Under the pieces are notes generated by a model. It saw only the letters and a program-made list of their open reading frames with translations. It did no database searches and had not been told where the DNA came from. A stretch of DNA of 64,000 bases, taken from NCBI RefSeq assembly GCF_001714725.1, contig NZ_CP016447.1, positions 2,433,001 to 2,497,000 on the forward strand, read 5' to 3'. The translations under genes were made by a program, and so were the position numbers. Of this stretch, positions 1 to 8,693 are shown one piece after another. Source of the stretch: Acidovorax sp. RAC01. GTDB lineage: Bacteria > Pseudomonadota > Gammaproteobacteria > Burkholderiales > Burkholderiaceae_C. Numbering within the stretch: position 1 is the first letter of the stretch; each line of letters begins with the position of its first letter.

Positions 1-1551
1 GATGCCGCGTTGATGAACACCGTGTGCTTTGATGCCTTCACCCTCGGCAACCACGAGTTCGACAAGGGCGACTCGGGCCTCAAGGGCTTTCTGGACCTGC
101 TGCGCAAGGGCACCTGCAAGACCCCGGTGCTCAGCGCCAATGTGCAGTTTGGTGCGGGCTCGGCGCTCAACGCATCGCGGGCACCGGGCTATGTCAGCCC
201 CTCCACGGTGGTGGAGCGCGACGGCCAGAAGGTCGGCATTGTCGGCCTGACCATTGCGCAAAAGACCAAGGCATCGTCCAGCCCCGACGCAGACACCACC
301 TTCCAGGACGAAACGGTGGCTGCCCAGCGCGAGATCGATGCACTGCGTGCCCAAGGCATCAACAAGGTCATCGTGCTCAGCCACATCGGCTACGACTATG
401 ACAAGCAGGTGGCCGCGCGTCTGTCGGGCGTGGACGTGGTGGTGGGCGGTGATTCGCACACGCTGCTGGGGCCTGACGCGCTGCGCTCCGCCGGCGTGGG
501 TTCGCCCGCGGGCGCTTACCCGACCCGCACCACCGACAAGGACGGCAAGCCCGTGTGCATCGTGCAGGCGTGGGAATACGCCCAGGTCGTGGGGGAGCTC
601 AAGGTCAGCTTCGACGCCCGGGGCGAGGTGACCCAGTGCGCAGGCACGCCCCATGTGCTGATTGGCGACAACTTCACCATCGCCGGCAAGGCTGCCACCG
701 CAGCGGAAAAGACGGCCATCCAGGCCAGCGTGGCTGCCACCGGCGTGCTGCGCGTGACGGCGCCGGCCACAGCAGCCACCACTGCATTGCAGCCCTTCAA
801 GGACCGTGTGGCTGTCTTCAACCGCACCCAGGTGGCCGTGGTGCCCAAGGAGCTGTGCTCGCGCCGCGTGCCGGGCGGTGTGGGGTCGGTGGACTACAGC
901 CGCTCCAGCGCGGCCTGCAACGCCGAAGGCAGCGTGAGCCTGCGCGGCGGCGATATCCAGCAACTGGTGGCACAGGCCTACCTGGACGTGGCCAACCAGA
1001 AATACGGTGGTGCCGACATCAGCCTGCAAAGCGGCGGCGGTGTGCGCATTCCCTTGCAGGGCACCGTGACGGCTGCGCAGATCATCCAGGTCTTGCCGTT
1101 TGGCAACATGCTGTTCCGCCTGGACATCACGGGCCAAGAGGTCAAGGGCATGCTCGAGGACGGCCTGGAGGCCGTGTATGGCCCCGGCGGCTCCACCGGC
1201 CCTTACCCTTACACCGGTGGCCTGCGCTTTGACGTGAACGCCGCTGCCGCCAAGGGTGAGCGCGTGACCGCCATCGAAGTGCGTAACCCCGCCACCGGCG
1301 CCTGGGGCCCGCTGGACCTGGCCCGTACCTACAAGCTGTTTGTGCTGAGCTTCAACGCCACGGGCGGCGATGGCTACAAGACACTGGCGGCCGTGCCTGC
1401 ATCGCGCCGGCTGGACATTGGCGTGCTGGATGCCGACGTGTTCTTCAGCCACATCGAGACCCTGTCCAAGGATGCCGCTACGGGCCTGCCGGTGATGACA
1501 CGCCTGCCGGTGGATCTGTACAGCACGCGCAGTTTCAAGGGCCCGAACTGA
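1..1551 (+). CDS. Secreted bifunctional metallophosphatase/5'-nucleotidase, 5' end missing
   Basis: The reading frame is already open at base 1, so the N-terminus lies outside the window. The start of the visible part carries the metallophosphatase motif GNHEFD, followed by a second metal-binding motif (VVGGDSHTLL, about residue 148). The C-terminal half is a 5'-nucleotidase substrate-binding domain, with LQSGGGVRIP and ATGGDGY near the end. Family members are exported enzymes that remove phosphate from nucleotides, 2',3'-cyclic nucleotides or UDP-sugars; the exact substrate cannot be read here. Several scattered cysteines fit an extracytoplasmic protein. It converges with the LysR gene across an inverted repeat. 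Confidence 0.9.
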   Translation, partial: DAALMNTVCFDAFTLGNHEFDKGDSGLKGFLDLLRKGTCKTPVLSANVQFGAGSALNASRAPGYVSPSTVVERDGQKVGIVGLTIAQKTKASSSPDADTTFQDETVAAQREIDALRAQGINKVIVLSHIGYDYDKQVAARLSGVDVVVGGDSHTLLGPDALRSAGVGSPAGAYPTRTTDKDGKPVCIVQAWEYAQVVGELKVSFDARGEVTQCAGTPHVLIGDNFTIAGKAATAAEKTAIQASVAATGVLRVTAPATAATTALQPFKDRVAVFNRTQVAVVPKELCSRRVPGGVGSVDYSRSSAACNAEGSVSLRGGDIQQLVAQAYLDVANQKYGGADISLQSGGGVRIPLQGTVTAAQIIQVLPFGNMLFRLDITGQEVKGMLEDGLEAVYGPGGSTGPYPYTGGLRFDVNAAAAKGERVTAIEVRNPATGAWGPLDLARTYKLFVLSFNATGGDGYKTLAAVPASRRLDIGVLDADVFFSHIETLSKDAATGLPVMTRLPVDLYSTRSFKGPN

Positions 1552-1628
1552 AAACCGTTCTAGGGCACCGGCACATCCTCTGATGTCTGCGGGTTGGCTT
1601 CTTCCTCCCTTCACCCGCACACCCGAGA

Positions 1629-1687
1629 CCGTTCCCGCTGAGCCTGTCGAAGCGCCGCGCAAGGCTTCGACAAGCTCAGCCCGAACG
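1629..1687. repeat. Dispersed inverted repeat, copy 1
   Basis: Arms GCTGAGCCTGTCGAAGC and GCTTCGACAAGCTCAGC face each other around an 8-base centre, with outer CCGTTC/GAACGG extensions. The copy sits between two convergent genes, so it could act as a bidirectional terminator or a REP-like element. Two further copies lie at 4922-4983 and 17508-17573. Confidence 0.85.
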
Positions 1688-1711
1688 GCTCAGCGGTGCA
1701 CCGAAGCCGGA

Positions 1712-2656
1712 TCAGTGGGCCGGTGGGAATGCTGATGCCAGACCTGCAGCCCCGCCGTCTGGCCCGGCCCCGGGCAACGCCCGCCCCAGCAGGTAGTCAA
1801 TGCAGGTGCGCACCGCCCGCGTCTGGTGCCGGTCGGGCATGTAGAGCATGAACATCTGCGTGCCGAAGATGCTCAGCCGCCAGTCGTCCAGCGTGGTCAG
1901 CACCTCGCCGCTGGTCACGGCGTCCTGCACCACATAGTCGGGCACCAGCCCCACGCCCAGCCCGGCCAGGATGCCCTGGCGCAGAAACGGAAAGTGCTCC
2001 GAGATGATGGTGGGCTCCAGCAGCACCTCCTGGCGTTCATCGCCCCGGTAGCCGCGCAGGCGCAGCTGTTTGCCCACCACGCCGGACGTGATCACCGGCG
2101 CAGCCCGCAGCGCGTCAAAGCTCTGGGGCAGGCCCTGGGCCTCGGCGTAGGCGCGCGATGCACAGGCGATGTAGCGCACGCTGCCCAGGTCGCGTGCCAC
2201 CAGCGTGGGTGGGGGCTCGGGCATCACGCGGATGGCGATGTCCACCTCGTCACGGATCAGGTCGTCCACCCGGTTCTCAAAGCGCACATCGAGCACGATG
2301 CCGGGGTACAGCCGCTTGAAGTCGATCAGCCAGTCCGACATCACCATCTGCCCGTAGCCGCTGGGCACGCTCAGGCCCACGCGGCCCTGCAGCCCCTGGC
2401 CCAGCGTGGCAATGGTCTCGCGCGCGGCCAGCATTTCGTTCTGGATGGCGCGGCCATGGGCATACAGGCGCAGGCCCACCTCGGTGGGCTCCACCCGGCG
2501 TGTGGTGCGCCGCACCAGCTGTACGCCCACCGACTTTTCCAGCTGGTGCAGGTGGTAGCTCACGTTCGCCCGCGTCATCTTCAGGTTGCGGGCGGCCTGG
2601 CTCAGGTTACCTGCGTCCAGGATGTCGACCAGCACGGTGAGGGAGGTGAGTTCCAT
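1712..2656 (-). CDS. LysR-family transcriptional regulator
   Basis: This is a LysR-type regulator of about 314 residues. An N-terminal winged helix-turn-helix covers residues 1-60 (LSQAARNLKMTRANVSYHLH), followed by a LysR substrate-binding domain. I chose the ATG at 2656 because it opens directly on the conserved helix (MELTSLTVL); a TTG at 2710 would add 18 residues and cover the likely promoter. The gene diverges from the beta-oxidation cluster starting at 2796, the usual arrangement for a LysR protein controlling its neighbour. The shared gap holds a strong palindrome with the T-N11-A form of LysR sites. The inducer is unknown; a CoA ester or free acid of the pathway is likely by analogy. 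Confidence 0.9.
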   Translation of the reverse strand: MELTSLTVLVDILDAGNLSQAARNLKMTRANVSYHLHQLEKSVGVQLVRRTTRRVEPTEVGLRLYAHGRAIQNEMLAARETIATLGQGLQGRVGLSVPSGYGQMVMSDWLIDFKRLYPGIVLDVRFENRVDDLIRDEVDIAIRVMPEPPPTLVARDLGSVRYIACASRAYAEAQGLPQSFDALRAAPVITSGVVGKQLRLRGYRGDERQEVLLEPTIISEHFPFLRQGILAGLGVGLVPDYVVQDAVTSGEVLTTLDDWRLSIFGTQMFMLYMPDRHQTRAVRTCIDYLLGRALPGAGPDGGAAGLASAFPPAH

Positions 2657-2682
2657 GGGCGAAGCACTCGTTATCGATAGTT

Positions 2683-2701
2683 TGTCAAAAGGCTTTTGAC
2701 A
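2683..2701. promoter_or_regulatory. Probable operator of the divergent LysR regulator
   Basis: TGTCAAAAGGCTTTTGACA is a perfect 8-bp inverted repeat around three bases and fits the T-N11-A LysR-box pattern. Extra half-site-like TGTCAA copies follow at about 2705 and 2724. It lies between the divergent LysR gene and the beta-oxidation genes, and its right arm includes the TTGACA -35 hexamer of the forward promoter. Confidence 0.55.
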
Positions 2702-2723
2702 GTCTGTCAATGGACTATGTAAT
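2696..2723 (+). promoter_or_regulatory. Candidate sigma-70 promoter of the beta-oxidation cluster
   Basis: A consensus TTGACA at 2696-2701 is followed after 16 bp by TGTAAT at 2718-2723 (five of six matches to TATAAT). It points at the 2796 start and overlaps the putative operator. No transcript data support it. Confidence 0.5.
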
Positions 2724-2795
2724 TGTCAAGATAACTTCACGCATCAACAATCGCCTGGTCATCAACAGGTTCCAGCCACCAGGAGACTTTCCCGC

Positions 2796-4916
2796 ATGGG
2801 CGCTGCCATTCCCGCATCTTCCGTCGTCACCACCGCGCTGCAGGGCGACGTTCTGGTCGTCAGCATCGACAACCCACCCGTCAACGCGCTGGGCGCCGCC
2901 GTGCGCCAGGGCCTGCTGGCCGCCATGCAGCAGGCGCAGGCCGATGCCGCCGTGGCCGCCGTGCTGCTGGTGGGTGTCGGCAAGGCCTTCATTGCCGGCG
3001 CCGATATCCGTGAATTTGGCAAGCCGCCCGTGGCCCCGGTGCTGCCCGAGGTCTGCCGTGCCATCGAAGGCTCCGTCAAGCCCGTGGTGGCGGTGCTGCA
3101 TGGCGCAGCTCTGGGCGGTGGGCTGGAAGTAGCGCTGTCGGCCCACTACCGGCTGGCACTGCCTCCGGCCACGCTGGGCCTGCCCGAAGTGAATCTGGGC
3201 CTGTTGCCTGGTTCCGGCGGTACCCAGCGCGCCCCGCGTCTGATGGGCGTGCAGGCTGCCACGGCCATGATGCTGAGCGGACAGCACCTCAAGGCCAAGG
3301 CCGCGCTGGATGCGGGGCTGGTCGACAAGCTGGTGGACGGCACCGACCCGCTCGCCGCAGGCCTGGCCTATGTGCGCGAGCTGCTGGCGTCCGGGGCACC
3401 GGTGCGCCGCACCCGTGATCTCGCCATCGCCGAGCCCCAGGCTGCGCTGGCCTGGCTGGAAGCGCAAAAGGCGGAGGTCGCCAAAAAATCGCGCGGCCTG
3501 TTCTCCCCCCTCAAGATCATCGAATGCGTGCAGGCCGCCGTGCAGCTGCCGTTTGACGAAGGCCTGGCCCGTGAACGTGCCCTGTTCATGGAGTGCCTGG
3601 ACAGCCCGCAGCGCGCCGGCCTCATCCACGCCTTCTTTGCCGAGCGCGAGGTCGTTAAGGTGCCCGAAGCCCAGGCCGCACAGCCGCGCCCTGTAGCCAG
3701 CATTGCCGTCATCGGCGGCGGCACCATGGGCGCCGGCATTGCCGTGGCCGCGCTGGATGCGGGCCTGCCCGTGACCATGATCGAGCGCGATGCCGAGTCC
3801 ATTACCCGGGGCCGCGCCAATGTCGAAAAGGTCTACAACGCCCTGGTGGCCAAGGGCCGCATGACTGAAGCTGCCCAGGCCGCCGTGATGGCGCGCTACA
3901 CCGGCAGCACCGACTACGCCGACATCGCCCAGGTGGACCTGGTGATCGAGGCCGTGTTTGAAGACATCGAGGTCAAGAAGGCCGTGTTCCGCGAGCTGGA
4001 CCGCGTGTGCAAGCCCGGTGCCGTGCTGGCGACCAACACCTCGTACCTCGACATCGACGCCATTGCCGCTGCCACCCGCCGCCCGCAGGACGTGGTGGGC
4101 CTGCACTTCTTCAGCCCCGCCAACATCATGAAGCTGCTGGAGATCGTGGTGCCCGCCAAGGTAGCACCCGACGTGGTGGCCACGGCATTCGAGCTGGCCC
4201 GCAAGCTGAAAAAAGTGCCCGTGCGCGCAGGCGTGTGCGACGGCTTTATCGGCAACCGCATCCTGGCCGTGTACAAGCAGGCCGCCGACTACCTGCTGGA
4301 AGACGGCGCCAGTCCGTACGAGATCGACGCGGCCGTGCGCGGCTTTGGTTTTGCCATGGGGCCGTTCCAGGTGACCGACCTGGCCGGTGGCGACATTGGC
4401 TGGGCCACGCGCAAGCGCCGCGCCGCCACGCGCGACCCTAAAGCCCGCTACGTGGAAATTGCCGACCGCATTTGCGAGCGTGGCTGGTTTGGCCAGAAGA
4501 CCGGGCGCGGCTTTTACCTGTACCCCGATGGCGCCCGCGTGGGCCAGCCCGACCCGGAAGTGCTGGCCATTGTGGATGCCGAGCGCGCCAAGAAAGGTGT
4601 CACGCCCCGCAGCTTCAGCGCCGACGAGATCATGCGCCGCTACATGGCCGCCATGGTCAACGAAGGCGCCAAGGTGGTGGCCGAAGGCATTGCGCTGCGC
4701 CCACTGGATGTGGACGTGACCTTTGTGGCGGGCTACGGCTTTCCGCGCCACCGTGGTGGCCCGATGAAGTGGGCCGACATGACGGGGCTCCCCAAGGTGC
4801 TGGCCGATATCCGCGAGTTCGCCCAGGAAGACCCGCTGTTCTGGCAGCCCGCGCCGCTGCTGGAAAAGCTGGTGGCCGAAGGGCGCAATTTCGACAGCCT
4901 GAACAAGGCTCCATGA
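2796..4916 (+). CDS. Bifunctional enoyl-CoA hydratase / 3-hydroxyacyl-CoA dehydrogenase (PimF/FadB-like)
   Basis: This 706-residue fusion performs two beta-oxidation steps, hydration of the enoyl-CoA and NAD-dependent oxidation of the 3-hydroxyacyl-CoA. The N-terminal crotonase domain (about 1-200) has the oxyanion-hole motif FIAGAD and both hydratase glutamates, E111 (GGGLEVAL) and E131 (LPEVNLGLLPGSGGT). The dehydrogenase starts near residue 302 with the NAD motif GGGTMGAGIA and carries the catalytic His in GLHFFSPA. AGGAG precedes the ATG. The size and order match FadB/FadJ and PimF. The thiolase follows about 200 bases later, as in pim operons. The substrate chain length is not visible. 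Confidence 0.92.
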   Translation: MGAAIPASSVVTTALQGDVLVVSIDNPPVNALGAAVRQGLLAAMQQAQADAAVAAVLLVGVGKAFIAGADIREFGKPPVAPVLPEVCRAIEGSVKPVVAVLHGAALGGGLEVALSAHYRLALPPATLGLPEVNLGLLPGSGGTQRAPRLMGVQAATAMMLSGQHLKAKAALDAGLVDKLVDGTDPLAAGLAYVRELLASGAPVRRTRDLAIAEPQAALAWLEAQKAEVAKKSRGLFSPLKIIECVQAAVQLPFDEGLARERALFMECLDSPQRAGLIHAFFAEREVVKVPEAQAAQPRPVASIAVIGGGTMGAGIAVAALDAGLPVTMIERDAESITRGRANVEKVYNALVAKGRMTEAAQAAVMARYTGSTDYADIAQVDLVIEAVFEDIEVKKAVFRELDRVCKPGAVLATNTSYLDIDAIAAATRRPQDVVGLHFFSPANIMKLLEIVVPAKVAPDVVATAFELARKLKKVPVRAGVCDGFIGNRILAVYKQAADYLLEDGASPYEIDAAVRGFGFAMGPFQVTDLAGGDIGWATRKRRAATRDPKARYVEIADRICERGWFGQKTGRGFYLYPDGARVGQPDPEVLAIVDAERAKKGVTPRSFSADEIMRRYMAAMVNEGAKVVAEGIALRPLDVDVTFVAGYGFPRHRGGPMKWADMTGLPKVLADIREFAQEDPLFWQPAPLLEKLVAEGRNFDSLNKAP

Positions 4917-4921
4917 CCCCG

Positions 4922-4983
4922 CCCGTTCACGCTGAGCCTGTCGAAGCGCGGTACCAGGCTTCGACAGGCTCAGCCAGAACGGG
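4922..4983. repeat. Dispersed inverted repeat, copy 2
   Basis: Perfect 17-bp arms GCTGAGCCTGTCGAAGC and GCTTCGACAGGCTCAGC are flanked by CCCGTTC and GAACGGG. The copy lies directly after the stop of the hydratase/dehydrogenase gene and before the thiolase gene, so it may cause partial termination inside the cluster. Confidence 0.85.
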
Positions 4984-5046
4984 TGGGGGCGTCAGTGGGG
5001 GGGCTGAACCGATTCTTTCCCGGTGTCGCTCATCCCATAGGTGCCT

Positions 5047-5100
5047 TTTTTTGGATCATTTTGGCCTCTAGCGCCCTACCAATAAGCGCAAGCAGCTATT
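5047..5100 (-). repeat. AT-rich dispersed intergenic element, copy a
   Basis: Read on the minus strand, AATAGCTGCTTGCGCTTATT is followed by GGCGCTAGAGGCCAAAATGA and an A-rich end. It shares the AATAGCT core, GCGCTT stem and AGGC plus TTTTGA-like end with copies b to f. It lies just upstream of the thiolase ribosome-binding site. Confidence 0.6.
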
Positions 5101-5116
5101 CAATCAGGAGCAAATC

Positions 5117-6292
5117 ATGCGTGAAGCCGTCATCGTTTCCACCGCCCGCACCCCGCTGACCAAGTCGCACCGTGGCGAGTTCAATGCCACGCCCGGCCCG
5201 CAGCTGGCGGCCTTTTCCGTCAAGGCGGCGGTCGAGCGCTCGGGCATCGACCCGGAGCTGATCGAAGACCTGGTGATGGGCTGCGGCTATCCCGAAGGCA
5301 TCACAGGCAAGAACATCGGTCGCCAGGCGGCGCTGCGTGCAGGCCTGCCGCTGTCGGTCGCGGGCATGGTGGCCAGCCGCTTTTGCGCGTCGGGCCTGCA
5401 ATCGGTGGCCATTGCTGCTGGCCGCATCGTGGCCGAAGGCGTGCCCGCCATGGTGGCGGGCGGGGTGGAGAGCATCTCGGCCATCCGCGCAGGCAACCCG
5501 GCAGACATCGACCCCTGGCTGCAAGAGCGCAAGCCCGACCTCTATATGGCCATGATCGACACGGCCGACATCGTGGCCCACCGCTACGGCATCAGCCGTG
5601 AAGACCAGGACGCGTTCTCGCTGCAAAGCCAGCAGCGCACCGCTGCCGCGCAGCAGGCGGGGGTGTTTGCCGACGAGATCGTGCCCTGCGCCACGCGCAT
5701 GATGGAAAAGAACAAGGAGACTGGCGAGGTCACCTACCGCGAAGTGACCGCTACCCAAGACAACTGCAACCGCGCCAGCACCACGCTCGAAGGCCTGGCC
5801 AAGCTCGAGCCCGTGAAGGGCCCCGGCCAGTTCATCACGGCAGGCAATGCCTCGCAACTGTCCGACGGATCCAGCGCTTGCGTGCTGATGGAAGCGAAGG
5901 AGGCCGAGCGCCGTGGCCTGCAGCCGCTGGGCGCCTTCCGCGGCTTTGCGGTGGCCGGTTGCGAGCCTGACGAAATGGGCATTGGCCCCGTGTTTGCGGT
6001 GCCCAAGCTGCTGGCACGCCATGGCCTCACGGTGCAGGACATTGACCTGTGGGAGATGAACGAGGCCTTTGCATCGCAGGCCCTGTACTGCCAGCGCCGC
6101 CTGGGCATTCCGTCCGAGCGGCTGAACGTGAACGGCGGCGCCATTGCCATCGGCCACCCCTTTGGCATGACCGGTGCCCGCCTGGTGGGCCACCTGCTGC
6201 TCGAAGGCCGCCGCCGCAAGGCCAAGTACGGCGTGGTGACGATGTGCATTGCCGGGGGCATGGGCGCTGCAGGCCTTTTTGAAATCTTCTGA
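5117..6292 (+). CDS. Acetyl-CoA acyltransferase (thiolase, PimB-like)
   Basis: A 391-residue thiolase that would cleave 3-oxoacyl-CoA with CoA to release acetyl-CoA and a shortened acyl-CoA. The acyl-accepting cysteine is C90 ([11 protein letters not shown]), the catalytic His lies in [12 protein letters not shown], and the second Cys lies in [12 protein letters not shown] near the C-terminus. CAGGAG stands 7 bases before the ATG. It follows the hydratase/dehydrogenase and precedes the acyl-CoA dehydrogenase pair, the gene set of a complete beta-oxidation cycle. Degradative rather than biosynthetic thiolase is inferred from this context. Confidence 0.92.
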   Translation: MREAVIVSTARTPLTKSHRGEFNATPGPQLAAFSVKAAVERSGIDPELIEDLVMGCGYPEGITGKNIGRQAALRAGLPLSVAGMVASRFCASGLQSVAIAAGRIVAEGVPAMVAGGVESISAIRAGNPADIDPWLQERKPDLYMAMIDTADIVAHRYGISREDQDAFSLQSQQRTAAAQQAGVFADEIVPCATRMMEKNKETGEVTYREVTATQDNCNRASTTLEGLAKLEPVKGPGQFITAGNASQLSDGSSACVLMEAKEAERRGLQPLGAFRGFAVAGCEPDEMGIGPVFAVPKLLARHGLTVQDIDLWEMNEAFASQALYCQRRLGIPSERLNVNGGAIAIGHPFGMTGARLVGHLLLEGRRRKAKYGVVTMCIAGGMGAAGLFEIF

Positions 6293-6336
6293 CCCCGCGC
6301 CACACCACCGAACTCTGAAACTGCAAGCGACCCGAT

Positions 6337-7545
6337 ATGGACCTGAATTTCACCCCCGAAGAAGAAGCCTTCCGCGCCGACGTGCAGGCTTTTCTGAAAG
6401 CCAAGCTGCCCGAGCGCATTGCCAACAAGGTCAAGGCCGGGCAGCGCCTGACCAAGGCCGACCAGGACGAATGGCACGCCATCCTGAACGAACGCGGCTG
6501 GCTGGCCAACCACTGGCCCGAAGCCTATGGCGGCCCGGGCTGGGGCGCGGTCGAAAAATTCATTTTCGACACCGAATGCGCCCTGGCTGGCGGCCCGCGC
6601 ATCGTGCCCTTTGGCGTGAACATGCTGGGCCCGGTGCTCATCAAGTTTGGCAACGAAGCACAAAAGAAATACTGGCTCCCGCGCATTCTGAGCGGTGAGG
6701 ACTGGTGGTGCCAGGGCTACTCCGAACCCGGCGCGGGCTCGGACCTGGCCTCGGTCAAGACCACGGCCGTGCGAGTCACTGACGAAACAGGCGACCACTA
6801 CATCGTCAACGGCCAGAAGACCTGGACCACCCAGGGCCAGCACGCCAACATGATCTTCTGCCTGGTGCGCACCGACCGTGAGGCCAAGGCGCAGTCGGGT
6901 ATCAGCTTCTTGCTGGTGGACATGAATTCGCCCGGCGTGGAGCTGCGCCCCATCCGCACGCTGGATGGCGACAAGGAAGTCAACGAGGTGTTCTTTACCG
7001 ACGTGAAGGTGCCGGTAGAAAACCTGGTGGGCGAGGAAAACAAGGGCTGGACGTATGCCAAGTACCTGCTGACCTACGAGCGCACCGGCATCGCAGGCGT
7101 GGGCTTTTGCATTGCCGCGCTGGCCAAGCTCCAGGTGATTGCCGCCAAGGTCCTGAAGAACGGCAAGCCGCTGGACCAGGACCCGCTGTTCGCTGCCCGC
7201 ATGGCCCAGGTCGAGATTGACCTGGAGAACATGAAGACCACCAACCTGCGCGTGATTGCCGCCGTGGCCGGTGGTGGTGTGCCGGGGGCCGAAAGCTCCA
7301 TGCTCAAGATCCGCGGCACCGAGATCCGCCAGGAGATCCTGTCGCTCATCCGCCGCGCGGTGGGCCCGTACGCGCTGCCGTTCATTGAGGAAGCTCAGTA
7401 CGAAGGCTATGCCGACGAACCCGTGGGGCCAAAAGAAGCAGCCACGGCAGCGGCCAACTACTTTAACTACCGCAAGCTGTCGATCTTTGGCGGCTCCAAT
7501 GAAATCCAGAAGAACATCATTTCAAAAATGATCCTTGGTTTGTGA
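6337..7545 (+). CDS. Acyl-CoA dehydrogenase, pimeloyl-CoA dehydrogenase large subunit-like (PimC-like)
   Basis: This 402-residue FAD enzyme oxidises acyl-CoA to trans-2-enoyl-CoA. The three acyl-CoA dehydrogenase parts are visible: a helical N-domain, the middle beta-domain (YSEPGAGSDLASVKT, GQKTWTTQGQHANM) and the C-terminal helical domain ending IFGGSNEIQKNIISKM. The N-terminus (MDLNFTPEEEAFRADVQAFL) and the immediately following second dehydrogenase match my memory of PimC, the large subunit of pimeloyl-CoA dehydrogenase. Electrons would go to the EtfBA pair encoded about 7 kb downstream. The pimeloyl specificity is only an assignment by family resemblance. Confidence 0.88.
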   Translation: MDLNFTPEEEAFRADVQAFLKAKLPERIANKVKAGQRLTKADQDEWHAILNERGWLANHWPEAYGGPGWGAVEKFIFDTECALAGGPRIVPFGVNMLGPVLIKFGNEAQKKYWLPRILSGEDWWCQGYSEPGAGSDLASVKTTAVRVTDETGDHYIVNGQKTWTTQGQHANMIFCLVRTDREAKAQSGISFLLVDMNSPGVELRPIRTLDGDKEVNEVFFTDVKVPVENLVGEENKGWTYAKYLLTYERTGIAGVGFCIAALAKLQVIAAKVLKNGKPLDQDPLFAARMAQVEIDLENMKTTNLRVIAAVAGGGVPGAESSMLKIRGTEIRQEILSLIRRAVGPYALPFIEEAQYEGYADEPVGPKEAATAAANYFNYRKLSIFGGSNEIQKNIISKMILGL

Positions 7546-7555
7546 GGCCGCTGCG

Positions 7556-8689
7556 ATGAACTTTGAACATACCGAAGACCGCCGCATGCTGGCGGACACC
7601 CTGAACCGTTTTGTGGCCGAGCAGTACGGCATCGAAACCCGCAACCACATTGCCTACGGCGATACCGGCATGGACCCGTCGCTGTGGGGCCGCTTTGCCG
7701 AGCTGGGCGCGATTGGCGCGCTGTTCCCCGAGGCCGATGGCGGCTTTGGCGGTGCAGGCTTTGACGTGGCTGTGGTGTTTGAGGCGCTGGGCGGCGGCCT
7801 GGTGGCCGAGCCGTTTGTGGGGGCGCTGATGGCGGGCCGGGCCCTGGGCCTGGCCGGCAGCGCTGCGCACAAGGAACACATCGCCCGCATCATCGACGGC
7901 AGCACCGTGGCCACGCTCGCGCACGAGGAACCCGGCGCGCACTACGCCCTGAACCGCGTGACCACCCGCGCCGTGCGCAATGGCGACGGCTGGCTGCTGA
8001 CGGGCCACAAGGCCGTGGTGCTGCACGGTGACCAGGCGCAGCTGCTGCTGGTGAGCGCGCGCACCTCGGGCGCGGTGGACGATGAAGAGGGCATCTCGCT
8101 GTTCATCGTGCCGGCCGATGCGGCGCGCCTCACACGCCGCGGCATGGGCCGTATCGACGGTGGCCGCGTGGCTGAAATCACGCTGCAGAACGTGCAGGTC
8201 GGCGCCGGTGCGCTGCTGGGCGCGGAAGGGCAGAGCTTTGCCACTCTGGAACATGCGGTGGGCTGGGGCATCCTGGCCGTGTGCGCCGAGGCGCTGGGCG
8301 CCATGGACGTGGCCAAGAAGCACACGCTGGAGTATTTGCAAACGCGCAAGCAGTTTGGCGTGCCGATCGGCAGCTTTCAGGCGCTCCAGCACCGCATGGC
8401 CGACCTGCTGCTCGAAGTGGAGCAGGCGCGTTCGGCCGTCATCAACGCGGCGGCCGCGATGGAGAGCACCGACCGCACCGAACGCGAGCGCGCCCTCTCG
8501 GCCGCCAAGGTGACCATGGGGCGCATCGGCGCGCTGGTGGCCGAGGAAAGCATTCAGCTGCATGGCGGCATCGGCATGACGTGGGAGCTGCCGCTTTCGC
8601 ACTACGCCAAGCGCCTCGTCATGGTGGACCACCAGTTTGGCGACGAAGACCATCACCTCGCTCGCTTCATTGCGCTGGGCAGGAACTGA
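7556..8689 (+). CDS. Acyl-CoA dehydrogenase, pimeloyl-CoA dehydrogenase small subunit-like (PimD-like)
   Basis: This second acyl-CoA dehydrogenase-family protein of 377 residues starts 10 bases after its partner, so the two probably form a heteromeric enzyme. It keeps the family C-terminal domain (RKQFGVPIGSFQALQHRMAD, IQLHGGIGMTWELPL). I used the ATG at 7556; an upstream TTG inside the previous gene is less likely. Small subunits of such pairs often lack a full FAD or active site, and I could not place a clear catalytic glutamate here. The N-terminus MNFEHTEDRRML and adjacency to a PimC-like gene suggest PimD. Confidence 0.85.
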   Translation: MNFEHTEDRRMLADTLNRFVAEQYGIETRNHIAYGDTGMDPSLWGRFAELGAIGALFPEADGGFGGAGFDVAVVFEALGGGLVAEPFVGALMAGRALGLAGSAAHKEHIARIIDGSTVATLAHEEPGAHYALNRVTTRAVRNGDGWLLTGHKAVVLHGDQAQLLLVSARTSGAVDDEEGISLFIVPADAARLTRRGMGRIDGGRVAEITLQNVQVGAGALLGAEGQSFATLEHAVGWGILAVCAEALGAMDVAKKHTLEYLQTRKQFGVPIGSFQALQHRMADLLLEVEQARSAVINAAAAMESTDRTERERALSAAKVTMGRIGALVAEESIQLHGGIGMTWELPLSHYAKRLVMVDHQFGDEDHHLARFIALGRN

Positions 8690-8693
8690 AGCC

